Made by a program: the position numbers and the translations under genes
Notes under the pieces: model-generated
Told to the model about the DNA's origin: nothing
The model's input: the letters and a program-made list of their open reading frames with translations, nothing else
Databases searched by the model: none
In this document: in pieces, positions 1-8,963 of the stretch
Numbering within the stretch: the first letter of the stretch is position 1
How the letters are laid out: every line of letters starts with the position of its first letter
Assembly: GCF_001905545.1 (NCBI RefSeq)
Contig: NZ_LIPD01000006.1
Span: 124,001-188,000 of the forward strand
Length of the DNA: 64,000 nucleotides
Reading direction: 5' to 3'
Source: Streptomyces sp. CB02056
Lineage (GTDB): Bacteria; Actinomycetota; Actinomycetes; Streptomycetales; Streptomycetaceae

Positions 1-14
1 GTTGTCTGGAGGGC

Positions 15-1396
15 ATGACCGATCCGACCACCCGAACAGACGCCTCGATTCCCGCCACCGCTCCCGCCCACGCCCACGGCCGGCAGCCTGTCACCGGCCC
101 GGCTCCGGTGCCGGGTGCGCGGTTCGCGCTCGGGGCGGCGCTGCTGGGGTTCTTCGTGATCACGCTGGACGCGCTGATCGTCAGCGTCGCGCTGCCCGCG
201 ATCGGCTCCGACCTGGGCGGCGGAATCAGCGGGCTGCAGTGGGTGGTGGACGGCTACACCCTGATGCTGGCCGCATTGCTGTTCTCTGCCGGGTCGGTCT
301 CGGACCGGATCGGCGCGAAGCGGGCGTTCGGCCTCGGCCTGGTGCTGTTCCTACCGGCGTCGACCGTGTGCGGGCTGGCACCGACGCTGGGGGTGCTGGT
401 GGCGGCCCGGCTCGTACAGGGCGCGGGGGCAGCGGTGATGATGCCGGCTACCCTGGCGCTGATCCGCGAGGCGTTCCCCGACGCCGAGCGGCGCACCCGG
501 GCGCTGGCGCTGTGGGCGGTGGGCGGGTCGGTGGGCTCCGCCGCTGGCCCGCTGGTCGGCGGGGCGTTGGCCGGGTGGGACTGGCGGTGGATCTTCTTCA
601 TCAACCTACCCGTCGGCCTGCTGGCACTCGTGCTGCTGGGCCGCGCGCCCTCCTCCCCGCGGCGGTCGGTGCCGTTCGACGTGGTCGGCCAGGTCGCCGC
701 AGTGGCGGCGCTGGGCGCGCTCACCTACGCGCTGATCGAGGGCGGCCAGGCCGGGTTCGGCAGCGCCCGGATCGTGGGGGCGCTGGTGCTCGCGGTGGCG
801 GCGGCCGTGTTCCTGGTCCGCCAAGCGCGGGGGCGGGCACCGATGATGCCGCTGGACCTGTTCCGCTCCCGCCCGGTGGTGGCCTCGCTGGTGGCCGGGT
901 TCGCGCTGAACGTCGGCTTCTATGGGGTGACGTTCCTGTTCAGCCTGTACTTCCAGACCTTCCGGGGCATGTCGGCGGCCGTCGCGGGCCTGCTGTTCCT
1001 GCCGATGACGCTGCAGAGCGTGGGCGTGTCCTTCGTCCCGAAGCGGCGGCCACCCTCCGCTTCGGCGCCAAGGCCACGATGGTCGCCGGGCAGGTGGCGA
1101 TGGGTGCCGGGCTGGTGGTGCTGTGCCTGCTGCCGGCCACCGTGCCGGTGTGGGTGGTCGCGCTGGCGCTGGTGCCGGTGTCGTTCGGCGGCACGCTGGC
1201 GGTCCCCGCGATGACCGGCCTGATGCTGGGCTCCGTCCCGGCCGAGCGGGCCGGGCTGGCCTCCGGCGTGCTGAACACCCTCCGCCAGGTCGGCGGGACC
1301 GTGGCCGTCGCCGTCTACGGCGCCCTCGTCACCGCTGGCCCCTTCACCGCCGGCATGCGCACCGGCTTGATCGCCGCCGCCGGCCTGCTCAAGGAG
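15..1396 (+). pseudogene. DHA2-family MFS drug exporter, frameshifted and 3'-truncated
   Basis: The first 340 residues are a typical DHA2 (EmrB/QacA-like) proton-driven multidrug exporter, with LDALIVSVALPAIGSDLG in the first membrane segment, SDRIGAKR in the cytoplasmic loop and PATLALIREAFP further on. A GGAGGG Shine-Dalgarno at 8-13 supports the ATG at 15. Near 1038 the reading frame breaks: frame 3 becomes an Arg/Trp-rich run, while frame 2 continues the family sequence (FGAKATMVAGQVAMGAGL onward) to about 1390. The last membrane segment then runs directly into the ribosome-binding site of the next gene, with no stop of its own. Two separate lesions suggest a real pseudogene, although a single-base sequencing error could explain the first. 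Confidence 0.75.
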
Positions 1397-1406
1397 ATTT
1401 GGACCC

Positions 1407-2441
1407 ATGCGAGCAACCGTGCTGTACGGAGCCGGAGACGTGCGTGTCGAGAACGTGCCCGACCCGGTGATCAAGAACCCCACCGACGCGATCGTGCGGG
1501 TGCTGCGAGCCGCGGTCTGCGGCAGCGACCTGCACCCCTACCGCTCCGCCCCCGCCAGCGGCACCGGCCGGCAGATGGGCCACGAGTTCCTCGGCACTGT
1601 CGAGGACGTCGGCCCCGAGGTGACCGGCCTCAAACGCGGCGACCTGGTGCTGTCCCCGTTCACCTACGCGGACAACACCTGCTGGTGGTGCGAGCACGGC
1701 CTGCAGACCTCCTGCCCGCACGGCGGCCGGTACGGCTTCGACGGCGTCGACGGCGGCCAGGGCGAGGCCGTGCGCGTCCCGCAGGCCGACGGCACCCTCG
1801 TCAAGATCCCCGCCGCCGTAGACGAGGCGCTGCTGCCCTCCCTGCTGACGCTCACCGACGTGTTCTGCACCGGCCACCACGCCGCCGTCACCGCCCAGGT
1901 GAGCCCCGGCAGCAGCATCGCGGTCGTCGGGGACGGCGCGGTCGGCCTGTGCGCGGTCCTCGCAGCCCGGCGCCTGGGCGCCGAGCAGGTGATCCTTATG
2001 GGCCGCCACACCGACCGCACCGACCTCGGTGTCGAGTTCGGCGCCACCGGCGTCGTCCTCGCCACCGGCGACGAGGGCGCCGAGCAGGTACGGCAGCTGA
2101 CCGTCGGCCGCGGCGCGGACGCCGTCCTGGAGTGCGTCGGCTCGATGCAGACCCTCACCACCTCCTTCGCCGCTGTCCGCGACGGCGGCGTGATCAGCCG
2201 CGTCGGCGTCCCCTGCTACACCGACGGGCCGATCGGCATGGAAATGATCATGCGGAACATCACCCTGACCGGCGGCGTCGACCCCGCCCGCCACTACATC
2301 GACCAGGTTCTGCCCGACGTCCTGGACGGCACGATCCGGCCCGGCCGCGTCTTCGATCGCACCTTCCCGATCGAGCAGGCCCCGGACGCCTATCGCGCCA
2401 TGGCCGACCGGCACGTCCTCAAGGCCCTCCTCACCCCCTGA
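1407..2441 (+). CDS. Zinc-dependent alcohol dehydrogenase-like MDR oxidoreductase
   Basis: A 344-residue medium-chain dehydrogenase/reductase, the usual length for the family. Catalytic zinc ligands are visible as C38 (CGSD), H59 and E60 (GHE). A cysteine-rich structural-zinc lobe has C92, C95 and C103. The NAD(P)-binding Rossmann turn GDGAVG lies at 175-180. It probably oxidises an alcohol or reduces an aldehyde in the cytoplasm; the substrate cannot be read from sequence. AAGGAG eight bases upstream supports the ATG. It is a close paralogue of the enzyme at 6212-7228, with the same ligand positions, so the block may contain a duplicated dehydrogenase. An aldo/keto reductase follows after 68 bases. 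Confidence 0.9.
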   Translation: MRATVLYGAGDVRVENVPDPVIKNPTDAIVRVLRAAVCGSDLHPYRSAPASGTGRQMGHEFLGTVEDVGPEVTGLKRGDLVLSPFTYADNTCWWCEHGLQTSCPHGGRYGFDGVDGGQGEAVRVPQADGTLVKIPAAVDEALLPSLLTLTDVFCTGHHAAVTAQVSPGSSIAVVGDGAVGLCAVLAARRLGAEQVILMGRHTDRTDLGVEFGATGVVLATGDEGAEQVRQLTVGRGADAVLECVGSMQTLTTSFAAVRDGGVISRVGVPCYTDGPIGMEMIMRNITLTGGVDPARHYIDQVLPDVLDGTIRPGRVFDRTFPIEQAPDAYRAMADRHVLKALLTP

Positions 2442-2509
2442 CCACGCGCTCCCGGACGCACTCTGTCCGGCGACCGGCGACACACCCCGCACAGCGAAGG
2501 AAGAACACC

Positions 2510-3361
2510 GTGCAGCACGTCACCCTGAACAACGGCGTCGAGATGCCGATCCTCGGCTTCGGCGTCTACCAGATCCCCGCCCACCAGACCGAGCAGGCCG
2601 TCACCGACGCCCTCGCGGCCGGCTACCGCCTGCTGGACACCGCCGCCGCCTACGGCAACGAGGAGGCCGTCGGCCACGCGATCAAGAACAGCGGCATCCC
2701 GCGCGAGGAGCTGTTCGTCACCACGAAGCTGTGGGTCCAGGACGCCCCCGCCCAGGACAACACCCGCCGCGCGCTGGGGACCTCCCTGGCCAAGCTGGGC
2801 CTGGACCACGTCGACCTGTACCTGATGCACCAGCCCTACGGCGACGTCTACGGTCAGTGGCGCGCCATGGAGGCCGCGAACCGCGAGGGCCTTGCGCGGG
2901 CAATCGGCGTCGCCAACTTCTACCCCGACCGGCTCTTGGACCTGATCCTCAACAACGAGACCGCCCCGGCCGTCAACCAGATCGAGACCCACCCCTTCTT
3001 TCAGCGGACCGCCGACCAGGCCCTGATGGGCGAGCACGGGGTGCAGCACCAGGCGTGGGGCGGCTTCGCCGAAGGCAAGAACGACCTGTTCACCCACCCC
3101 GTCCTCGCCGGCATCGGCGAGGCGCACGGCAAGTCGGTCGCCCAGGTCGTGCTGCGCTGGCTGGTCCAGCGCGACATCGTCACCATCCCCAAGTCCGTCA
3201 ACCCCGACCGGATGGCGCAGAACATCGACGTCTTCGACTTCGCCCTCACCGACGAGGAGCTGGCGCAGATCGCGGCTCTCGACACCGGCAAGACCCTGTT
3301 CTTCGACCACCACGACCCTGAGATGGTCGCCTGGCTCAGCAAGCGCCGTCTGGAGAGCTGA
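2510..3361 (+). CDS. Aldo/keto reductase
   Basis: A 283-residue NADPH-dependent aldo/keto reductase of the 2,5-diketo-D-gluconate reductase/morphine-dehydrogenase type. The catalytic tetrad is intact: D43, Y48, K73 and H107. The cofactor phosphate-binding segment is IPKSVNPDRM near residue 225. It should reduce carbonyl compounds in the cytosol. The GTG at 2510 is chosen because GAAGGAAG precedes it by six bases and the protein begins with the family's first beta-hairpin (LNNGVEMPILGFG). The same frame stays open upstream to base 2, through the exporter tail and out of frame across the dehydrogenase; that is a high-GC artefact. It probably shares a transcript with the dehydrogenase. Confidence 0.92.
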   Translation: MQHVTLNNGVEMPILGFGVYQIPAHQTEQAVTDALAAGYRLLDTAAAYGNEEAVGHAIKNSGIPREELFVTTKLWVQDAPAQDNTRRALGTSLAKLGLDHVDLYLMHQPYGDVYGQWRAMEAANREGLARAIGVANFYPDRLLDLILNNETAPAVNQIETHPFFQRTADQALMGEHGVQHQAWGGFAEGKNDLFTHPVLAGIGEAHGKSVAQVVLRWLVQRDIVTIPKSVNPDRMAQNIDVFDFALTDEELAQIAALDTGKTLFFDHHDPEMVAWLSKRRLES

Positions 3362-3369
3362 TACCGACT

Positions 3370-3396
3370 GGGGCACGGGCCTGGGCGAGGTGCCCC
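3370..3396. terminator. Possible weak bidirectional terminator
   Basis: GGGGCAC (3370-3376) pairs with GTGCCCC (3390-3396) around a 13-base loop. It lies between the convergent aldo/keto reductase and cupin genes. The stem is only seven pairs and has no T-tract. Confidence 0.35.
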
Positions 3397-3436
3397 GTCG
3401 CCGGCCTGTCAGGGCGGCCTGGCGGCGGGGTGCCCG

Positions 3437-3850
3437 CTACCGCTGGCGAGTGCGGGGGCCGTTGTACTGCTGGTCGGTGACGGGTTCGGCCCAGGTGGTC
3501 TCGGGGGTGCCGTCGGCGGTGGCCTCCCACATGGCGATGTGCTCCATGAAGCGGTCGGGGGCGGCGCCGTGCCAGTGCTCCTCGCCGGGCGGGCAACTGA
3601 CCGTCTCGCCGGGGCGGGCCTCGAAGAGGGTGCCGTCGCGGGTGCCGATCAGGGCGGTGCCGGAGACGACGTGCAAGGTCTGGCCGACGGCGTGAGCATG
3701 CCAGTGGGTGCGGGCACCGGGGGCGAAGCGGACCAGGTTGGCGCGCATCCGGGAGGGTTCCTGCCCGGCGACGATGACGTCCCACCAGACGTCTCCGGTG
3801 AACCAGTCGGCGGGGGCCTTGCTGGTGGGCTGGGGCTGGACGAGTTCCAT
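3437..3850 (-). CDS. Small single-domain cupin protein
   Basis: A 137-residue single-domain cupin. Metal-binding motif 1 is seen as H49, H51, H53 and Q57 (THWHAHAVGQ), and motif 2 as PPGEEHWHG at 88-95. Similar small cupins occur as metal-dependent isomerases, hydroxynitrile lyase-like enzymes or quinone/aldehyde-processing proteins; the reaction cannot be assigned here. The start ATG at 3850 follows GAAAGG. It is the last gene of the minus-strand set SDR, cupin, in a block of redox enzymes, so a role in handling a reactive carbonyl or aromatic compound is plausible but inferred. Confidence 0.82.
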   Translation of the reverse strand: MELVQPQPTSKAPADWFTGDVWWDVIVAGQEPSRMRANLVRFAPGARTHWHAHAVGQTLHVVSGTALIGTRDGTLFEARPGETVSCPPGEEHWHGAAPDRFMEHIAMWEATADGTPETTWAEPVTDQQYNGPRTRQR

Positions 3851-3890
3851 GGCGGTCGGCCTTTCTCAGGTGTTGGCAGTGCTCGGGGGT

Positions 3891-4658
3891 TCAGCGGGCG
3901 ACGTAGCCGCCGTCGACGGGCAGGGCGACGCCGACGACGAAGCTCGCGCCGGGGCTGCACAGCCATAGGACGGCCTGGGCGATCTCCTCGGCGGTGCCGA
4001 GCCGGCCGATGGGCTGGTTCGCCTCGGCTTCGGCGCGGTCGAGCTCACCGTTGGCGATCATGTCCTGGACCATCGGGGTGTCGATGGTGCCGGGGCAGAT
4101 CGCGTTGATGCGGATCCCGCGGGGGGCGTATTCGAGGGCGGCGCTGCCGGTCGGGCCGATCACGCCGTGCTTGGAGGAGTGGTAGGAGGCGCGGCCGGGG
4201 ATGCCGACCAGGCCGCCGAGGGAGGAGCAGTTGACGATCGCGCCGCTGCCCTGGGCGCGCATGTGGCGCAGCTCGTGCTTCATGCTCGCCCAGATGCCGC
4301 GCAGGTTGACGGCGTGGACGCGGTCGAAGATCTCGGCGTCCTCGTCGGCGGCGTCGGCGGGCGGGATCTGGATGCCGGCGTTGTTGTAGGCCGCATCGAG
4401 GCGGCCGAAGGTGGCGACGGTGCGGTCGACGGCGGCGGCGACCTGCTGCTCGTCGGTGACGTCGCAGGGCAGGGCCAGGACCTGGTGGCCCTGGTCTGCC
4501 AGTTCGCGGGCGGCCTGGTGGAGGGCGGGCCGGTCGAGGTCGGCGAGGGCGACGGCCGCGCCGGCGGCGGCGAAGGCGCGGGCGGTGTCCAGGCCCATCC
4601 CGGAGGAGGCGCCGGTGACGAAGGCGACCTGGCCGGTGAAGTCGTAGACGGGGTTCAT
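3891..4658 (-). CDS. Short-chain dehydrogenase/reductase
   Basis: A classical 255-residue SDR. The cofactor motif TGASSGMG is at residues 15-22, NNAG at 92-95, the catalytic Ser around 145-146 (NCSS), and Y159/K163 form YxxxK. D40 after the second strand favours NAD(H) over NADP(H). The C-terminal segment SFVVGVALPVDGGYVAR is typical of 3-oxoacyl-reductase-like SDRs that use small alcohols or ketones. The cupin gene lies 40 bases downstream and the DHA1 exporter gene ends 28 bases upstream, so the three are probably co-transcribed. Confidence 0.93.
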   Translation of the reverse strand: MNPVYDFTGQVAFVTGASSGMGLDTARAFAAAGAAVALADLDRPALHQAARELADQGHQVLALPCDVTDEQQVAAAVDRTVATFGRLDAAYNNAGIQIPPADAADEDAEIFDRVHAVNLRGIWASMKHELRHMRAQGSGAIVNCSSLGGLVGIPGRASYHSSKHGVIGPTGSAALEYAPRGIRINAICPGTIDTPMVQDMIANGELDRAEAEANQPIGRLGTAEEIAQAVLWLCSPGASFVVGVALPVDGGYVAR

Positions 4659-4686
4659 CGCGGTGTTCTCCCAACAGGTTCGGGGT

Positions 4687-5952
4687 TCACCGGCCGACGG
4701 GGATCTGTGTGCCGGCGGCGTGCGGGGCGGCCGGTGGCGGCACGGAGCCGGTCCGTGGGGCGGGGCCCGGTGCGGGCCGGGCGGCTCCGCGAAGGGCGAG
4801 GGCGGCCAGCGGCAGGAGGGTGAGGGCAGCGAGGATGCCGCCGACGAGGGCGGGTCCGGTCAGGCCAAGGCCGGTGCCGAGGGCGTGGCCGGCGAGTGCG
4901 GAGCCGGCGGCGATGCCGGTGTTGTAGGCGGAGGTGGTCAGGGCGGAGGTGAGGATGGGGGCGTCGCCGGCGAAGCGGACGGCCAGCGAGGTGACGACGG
5001 GGTTGACGGCGAAGCCGGTCAGGGCCATGAGGAAGACCAGGGCGACGGCCGTCGCCGGGTTGGTGGACAACGGGACGAGCAGCAGCAGGACGGCCGCGGT
5101 GGCCGCGGCGGCGGTGATCGTGGTGGCCATGGGGCGGCGGTCGCCGAGCCGCCCGCCGATGGTGTTGCCGCCGAGCGCGCCGGCGCCGAAGGCGACCAGC
5201 ACCAGCGGCACGGCGTTCTCCGGGATGCCGGCGCGGCCGGTCAGCAGCGGCGTGATGTACGTGTAGGTGGCCAGGACGCCGCCCATGATCAGGACGGCGG
5301 CGGCCAGTGCCAACCACAGCCTGCCCTGCCGCAGTGCCCGGACCTCGGCACGCGCCGACACCTCGGCCCGGTGCCCGGTGTCGGGGACGAGGCGGCCCAC
5401 GGTCGAGGCGGCGAGGGCGGCGAGGACGGCCAGGGCCCAGAAGGGACCGCGCCAGCCGGTGGCCTGCCCGACGACGGACCCGAGGGGAACGCCGACGACG
5501 TTGGCCAGGGTCAGGCCGCCCATCATGGCGCCCACCGCGCGGATGGAGCGGCCGGGGCCCGCCGCTTCGGTGGCGATGACGAAGCCGACGGCCCAGAACG
5601 CGCCGGTGGCCAGCGCGGTGACGAGGCGGGCGGCGAGAACGACGGTGAAGTCGGTGCTGAGGGCAGCGACGACGTGGCCGAGCGCAAAGACGGCCAGGGC
5701 GAGGACCAGGGTCCGCCGCCGGGGCAGGCGCAGGGTGGCCAGGGCCATGGTCGGGCCGCCGGCGATCATGCCGACGGCGAAGGCGGTGATCAGCAGTCCG
5801 GCATGGGAGACACCGACGCCGAGGTCACCGGCGATCTCCGGGAGGAGCCCGGCGACGACGAACTCGGTGGTGCCCATCAGGAAGGTGCCGGCGGCGAGCA
5901 CCCACACGACGAAGGGGAGCTTGCCGGTGGCGGGGCCGACGGGGCGGGGCAT
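4687..5952 (-). CDS. DHA1-family MFS efflux transporter (Cmx/AraJ-like)
   Basis: A 421-residue, twelve-segment major-facilitator transporter. It opens with LPFVVWVLAAGTFLMGTTEFVVAG, a signature of the chloramphenicol/arabinose efflux subgroup, and has LRLPRRR in the loop between segments 2 and 3. It should export a small hydrophobic compound by proton antiport in the cytoplasmic membrane. The ATG at 5952 is preceded by GGAAAGAAG; the open frame extends upstream, but only with low-complexity Pro/Arg sequence. It stands between the SDR gene and a small hydrophobic open reading frame on the same strand. Confidence 0.9.
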   Translation of the reverse strand: MPRPVGPATGKLPFVVWVLAAGTFLMGTTEFVVAGLLPEIAGDLGVGVSHAGLLITAFAVGMIAGGPTMALATLRLPRRRTLVLALAVFALGHVVAALSTDFTVVLAARLVTALATGAFWAVGFVIATEAAGPGRSIRAVGAMMGGLTLANVVGVPLGSVVGQATGWRGPFWALAVLAALAASTVGRLVPDTGHRAEVSARAEVRALRQGRLWLALAAAVLIMGGVLATYTYITPLLTGRAGIPENAVPLVLVAFGAGALGGNTIGGRLGDRRPMATTITAAAATAAVLLLLVPLSTNPATAVALVFLMALTGFAVNPVVTSLAVRFAGDAPILTSALTTSAYNTGIAAGSALAGHALGTGLGLTGPALVGGILAALTLLPLAALALRGAARPAPGPAPRTGSVPPPAAPHAAGTQIPVGR

Positions 5953-5981
5953 ACGGGCTTCTTTCCGTGGGCGGGGGCGGG

Positions 5982-6119
5982 TCAGGGGGTGGCTTCGAGA
6001 GTGATCTTCTCGGCGCGGGCCAGGCGGCCGGGGTCGGCGTCGAGGTGGCCGAGGACCAGCGACAGCAGTGCGGCCGGCGGGGCGAGGCGGAGCAGGGCGT
6101 GGCGCAGCGGGGCGGGCAT
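5982..6119 (-). CDS. Possible 45-residue hydrophobic small protein
   Basis: A short frame begins at ATG 6119 after AGGA and ends with TGA 30 bases before the MFS gene. It encodes MPAPLRHALLRLAPPAALL, a short hydrophobic stretch and an acidic/basic tail ending in EATP. One amphipathic or membrane-associated helix is possible. The family is not recognised. Its placement in the gap between two genes on the same strand, with a plausible ribosome-binding site, is the only support. Confidence 0.3.
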   Translation of the reverse strand: MPAPLRHALLRLAPPAALLSLVLGHLDADPGRLARAEKITLEATP

Positions 6120-6142
6120 GGGTGTCGTCCTGGGGCTCGGGT

Positions 6143-6195
6143 GGCCGGGGCCTGCGGGCCCGGTGCGGGCGGTGGCCCGCCGCCGGGCCCCGGCC
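6143..6195 (-). terminator. GC-rich hairpin downstream of the dehydrogenase gene
   Basis: GGCCGGGGCC (6143-6152) pairs exactly with GGCCCCGGCC (6186-6195). The enclosed segment contains its own GCGGGC/GCCCGC stem. It lies 17 bases past the stop of the dehydrogenase at 6212 and could separate that gene from the MFS transcript. Confidence 0.45.
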
Positions 6196-6211
6196 GGTTC
6201 GACCGTCGCGG

Positions 6212-7228
6212 TCAGGGCTTGAGGAGGGCCTTGATGGCGCGGCGCTCGTCCATCGCGCGGTAGCCCTCGGCAACCTGGTCCAGCGGCACGGTGAGGTCGA
6301 AGACCTTGCCCGGGTCGATGCTGCCGGCCAGGACGCGCTCGATCAGGTCAGGCAGGTAGCGGCGCACCGGGGCGGGGCCACCGCGCAGGCCCACATGGGA
6401 GAAGAACAGCTCCTGGCCGTCGACGGCGACCCCGTGCGGGACACCCACGAAGCCGACGCTGCCGCCGGGTCGGGCCGAGTGCAGGGCCTGTCGCATGGAC
6501 TGGGCGGTGCCCACGCACTCCAGGACGCTGTCGGCGCCGATGCCGCCGGTCAGTTCCTTGATCCGGGCCACGCCCTCGTCGCCGCGCTCGGTGACGATGT
6601 CGGTGGCGCCGAACTGCAGGGCGAGGTTCTGCCGGGAGGCGTGGCGGGACATGGCGATGATCCGTTCGGCGCCCATCTCCTTCGCGGCGATCACGGCGCA
6701 CAGGCCGACCGCGCCGTCACCGACCACCACCGCGGTCGAGCCGGGCTTGACCTCGGCCGCGTCGGCGGCCCACCAGCCGGTGCCCAGCACGTCCGAGACC
6801 GCCAGCAGACCCGGCCAGAACTCCTCGCCCGGGGTGCCGTCGGTGGCGACCAGGGTGCCCTGGGCATTGGGGATACGGACGTACTCGGCCTGGCAGGTGG
6901 ACATGAACTCGCGGTGCACGCAGTTCGACTGGAAGCCGCGCAGGCAGTTCGGGCAGGTGTTGTCGGAGGTCGCGAACGAGCCGACCACGAACTGGCCCGG
7001 CCGCAGCGAGGTGACGGCGGAGCCGACCTCCTCCACGAAGCCGACATACTCGTGCCCCATCGGGTGCGGGTCGCCGACCGGCTCCGCCCCGCGGTAGGGC
7101 CACAGGTCCGAACCGCACACGCAGGTCACGGCCGTTCGGATGATCGCGTCGGTGGGGTGGAGGATCTTCGGGTCGTCCAGTGTCTCGAAGCGGACGTCCC
7201 GGGGGGCGTGGATGACTGCGCCGCGCAT
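6212..7228 (-). CDS. Zinc-dependent alcohol dehydrogenase-like MDR oxidoreductase (paralogue)
   Basis: A 338-residue medium-chain dehydrogenase with C38, H59 and E60 at the catalytic zinc site, C92/C95/C103 in the structural-zinc lobe, and GDGAVG in the Rossmann fold. These positions are identical to those of the enzyme at 1407-2441, which indicates duplication or recruitment of two homologues to one locus. GAAGGAAT places the start at ATG 7228; the longer open frame adds only low-complexity residues. It is divergent from the XRE/MmyB regulator gene at 7438, which is the likely transcriptional controller. Confidence 0.9.
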   Translation of the reverse strand: MRGAVIHAPRDVRFETLDDPKILHPTDAIIRTAVTCVCGSDLWPYRGAEPVGDPHPMGHEYVGFVEEVGSAVTSLRPGQFVVGSFATSDNTCPNCLRGFQSNCVHREFMSTCQAEYVRIPNAQGTLVATDGTPGEEFWPGLLAVSDVLGTGWWAADAAEVKPGSTAVVVGDGAVGLCAVIAAKEMGAERIIAMSRHASRQNLALQFGATDIVTERGDEGVARIKELTGGIGADSVLECVGTAQSMRQALHSARPGGSVGFVGVPHGVAVDGQELFFSHVGLRGGPAPVRRYLPDLIERVLAGSIDPGKVFDLTVPLDQVAEGYRAMDERRAIKALLKP

Positions 7229-7437
7229 GAGAGGGATTCCTTCGTGTTCCGGGGCGGACAGCCGGGCGTGCCGGCCACTGCCGAATGCGTGTCGGGCGCG
7301 GGCCCGAGGCCGGCGGGGCTGGCCGGGGAGCGCCACGTCTCCAGGAAAGGCGCTTCCGGTGCGCGCAGCGAGTCACCATCAAGGGGTGTACCGGCAGTAC
7401 ATCCCTCCCGGGCCCGGCGGCCCGTACCGTCGAAGGC

Positions 7438-8328
7438 GTGAACAACAGCCAGGAGGTCCGCGAGTTCCTCACCTCGCGGCGCGCGAAGATCAGCCCCGAG
7501 CAGGCCGGCATGCCGACGGGCAGCCGCCGCCGGGTGCCCGGCCTGCGCCGCAGCGAGGTCGCCGCCCTCGCGGACATGAGCGTCGAGTACTACGCCAAAC
7601 TGGAGCGCGGCAACCTCGCCGGCGTCTCACCTGCGGTCCTGGAGGCCGTAGCTCGCGCGCTCCAGCTCGACGACGCCGAGCGTGCCCACCTGCTGCACCT
7701 CGCCCAGGCAGCCGACGGCTCCGACACCCTCGCCCGGCCCCGCCGGCGCACCAGCCGCCAGTGGAAGGCGCACCGGAGCCTGCAGTGTTTGCTCGACGCC
7801 GTCACTGCAGGCCCCGCGTTCGTCCGCAACGGTCGGATGGATCTGCTCGCCGCCAACCAGCTCGCCCGCGCCTTCTACGCCGAGGTGTACGACGTCCCCG
7901 GCAACCAGAAGAACCTCGCCCGGTTCCAATTCCTCGACCCGGCCTCCCGCCACTTCTACCCCGACTGGGACCAGGCCGCCGACATTGCGGTGGCCATCCT
8001 GCGCACCGAGGCCGGGCGCGACCCCCACGACAAGGACCTGCACGACCTCGTCGGTGAGCTCTCCACCCGCAGCGACGAGTTCCGCACCCGCTGGGGCACC
8101 CACAACGTCCGCCACCACGGCACCGGCACCAAACGCTTCCACCACCACGCGGTCGGCGACCTCACTCTCGCCTACGAAGGACTCAACATGGCCGCCGAAC
8201 CTGGCCTCACCCTCACGATCTACACCGCCGAACCTGGCTCACCCAGCGAACAGGGCCTACGCCTGCTCGCCACCTGGGCCGCTACGCAGGAAGCTGGTGC
8301 CCCTCCTCGCCAGACAGCGGAGCACTGA
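7438..8328 (+). CDS. XRE-type regulator with MmyB-like ligand-binding domain
   Basis: A 296-residue protein. Residues about 20-75 form a helix-turn-helix (VPGLRRSEVAALADMSVEYYAKLERG). The rest matches the MmyB/PAS-like ligand-binding domain common in actinobacterial regulators (NGRMDLLAANQLARAFYAEV; ARFQFLDPASRHFYPDW). The start is placed at GTG 7438 because conserved sequence begins at NNSQEVREFL; the upstream extension is Arg/Gly-rich. Such regulators often repress a divergent oxidoreductase gene, here the dehydrogenase whose start is 209 bases away. The ligand is unknown. Confidence 0.88.
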   Translation: MNNSQEVREFLTSRRAKISPEQAGMPTGSRRRVPGLRRSEVAALADMSVEYYAKLERGNLAGVSPAVLEAVARALQLDDAERAHLLHLAQAADGSDTLARPRRRTSRQWKAHRSLQCLLDAVTAGPAFVRNGRMDLLAANQLARAFYAEVYDVPGNQKNLARFQFLDPASRHFYPDWDQAADIAVAILRTEAGRDPHDKDLHDLVGELSTRSDEFRTRWGTHNVRHHGTGTKRFHHHAVGDLTLAYEGLNMAAEPGLTLTIYTAEPGSPSEQGLRLLATWAATQEAGAPPRQTAEH

Positions 8329-8451
8329 CCAACGCCACGCCCCCGCTGGGCAACCTCCAGACACCACTGAACCCGAGCTCCGACAGCCCACTAAGCCAAC
8401 GCTCGAGTTCCTATTGCCGGGAGACCGGGAATCGGCGAACCCGCGCGTTCT

Positions 8452-8954
8452 CCGGCGCCGCAGACCGAAGGCGTACACCGTCTTCAATGCGACCGCGTCC
8501 CGCAGCGCGGCCAGAGCGCCCTTGCGTCGGCGGGCCCGGGTCTCCTCCACCCGTCCGTCCGCCGCATTGAACAGCACCGGCACCGTACGAAGAGGTCCAG
8601 ATACCGAGCCAGCCACCCGTACCGGCCATCGGTGGCATAGCCGCATAACAGCCGCAGCGCGTCCTGGTATCTCCGCCCCGTCGACACAGCCAGACCCTGC
8701 CGGCGCGATCGGAGGCTGTCGATGAACGGCTCCGTCTCCAACGGTGTCCACTGCCACGGGTACTCGTTGGTGTACTCCGCGAAACACCGAACCAGCCGCA
8801 GCCGCGGCGCGATCGTCCGCTCAACATCCAGAAACCGGGCCCGCTGCTGCAGCGCCGAGCCCTCTAGCGTCGCCTCGAAGGCAGCCGGTTCCGAATCGAG
8901 ATAGGCGACCCCGGAGGCCAGCACCGGATGGGCTGCTCCCGGCAGGTCCAGCAC
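8452..8954 (-). pseudogene. Remnant of an actinobacterial tyrosine integrase
   Basis: Reading minus from GTG 8954, the first ~120 residues resemble the N-terminal and core-binding region of actinobacterial tyrosine recombinases (EYTNEYPWQWTPLETEPFID; SLRSRRQGLAVSTGRRYQDA). At about 8590 the frame shifts, and the next frame continues with VEETRARRRKGALAALRDAV and YAFGLRRR, which contains the first catalytic Arg region. Similarity stops near 8452. The HxxR box and the nucleophilic Tyr are missing, so the protein cannot be an active recombinase. It probably served the mobile element that follows and decayed after insertion. Confidence 0.7.
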
Positions 8955-8963
8955 TCTGTTCAC

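Noticed and set aside
2..3361. A single 1119-residue open frame across the first 3.4 kb
   Set aside because: It joins an out-of-frame stretch, the exporter tail, an out-of-frame pass over the dehydrogenase gene and the aldo/keto reductase. High GC content removes stops; only the last part is a real gene in this frame.
4655..6273. Long overlapping frames on the plus strand opposite the SDR and MFS genes
   Set aside because: They are Gly/Arg/Asp-rich shadows of the real minus-strand genes and show no family motifs.
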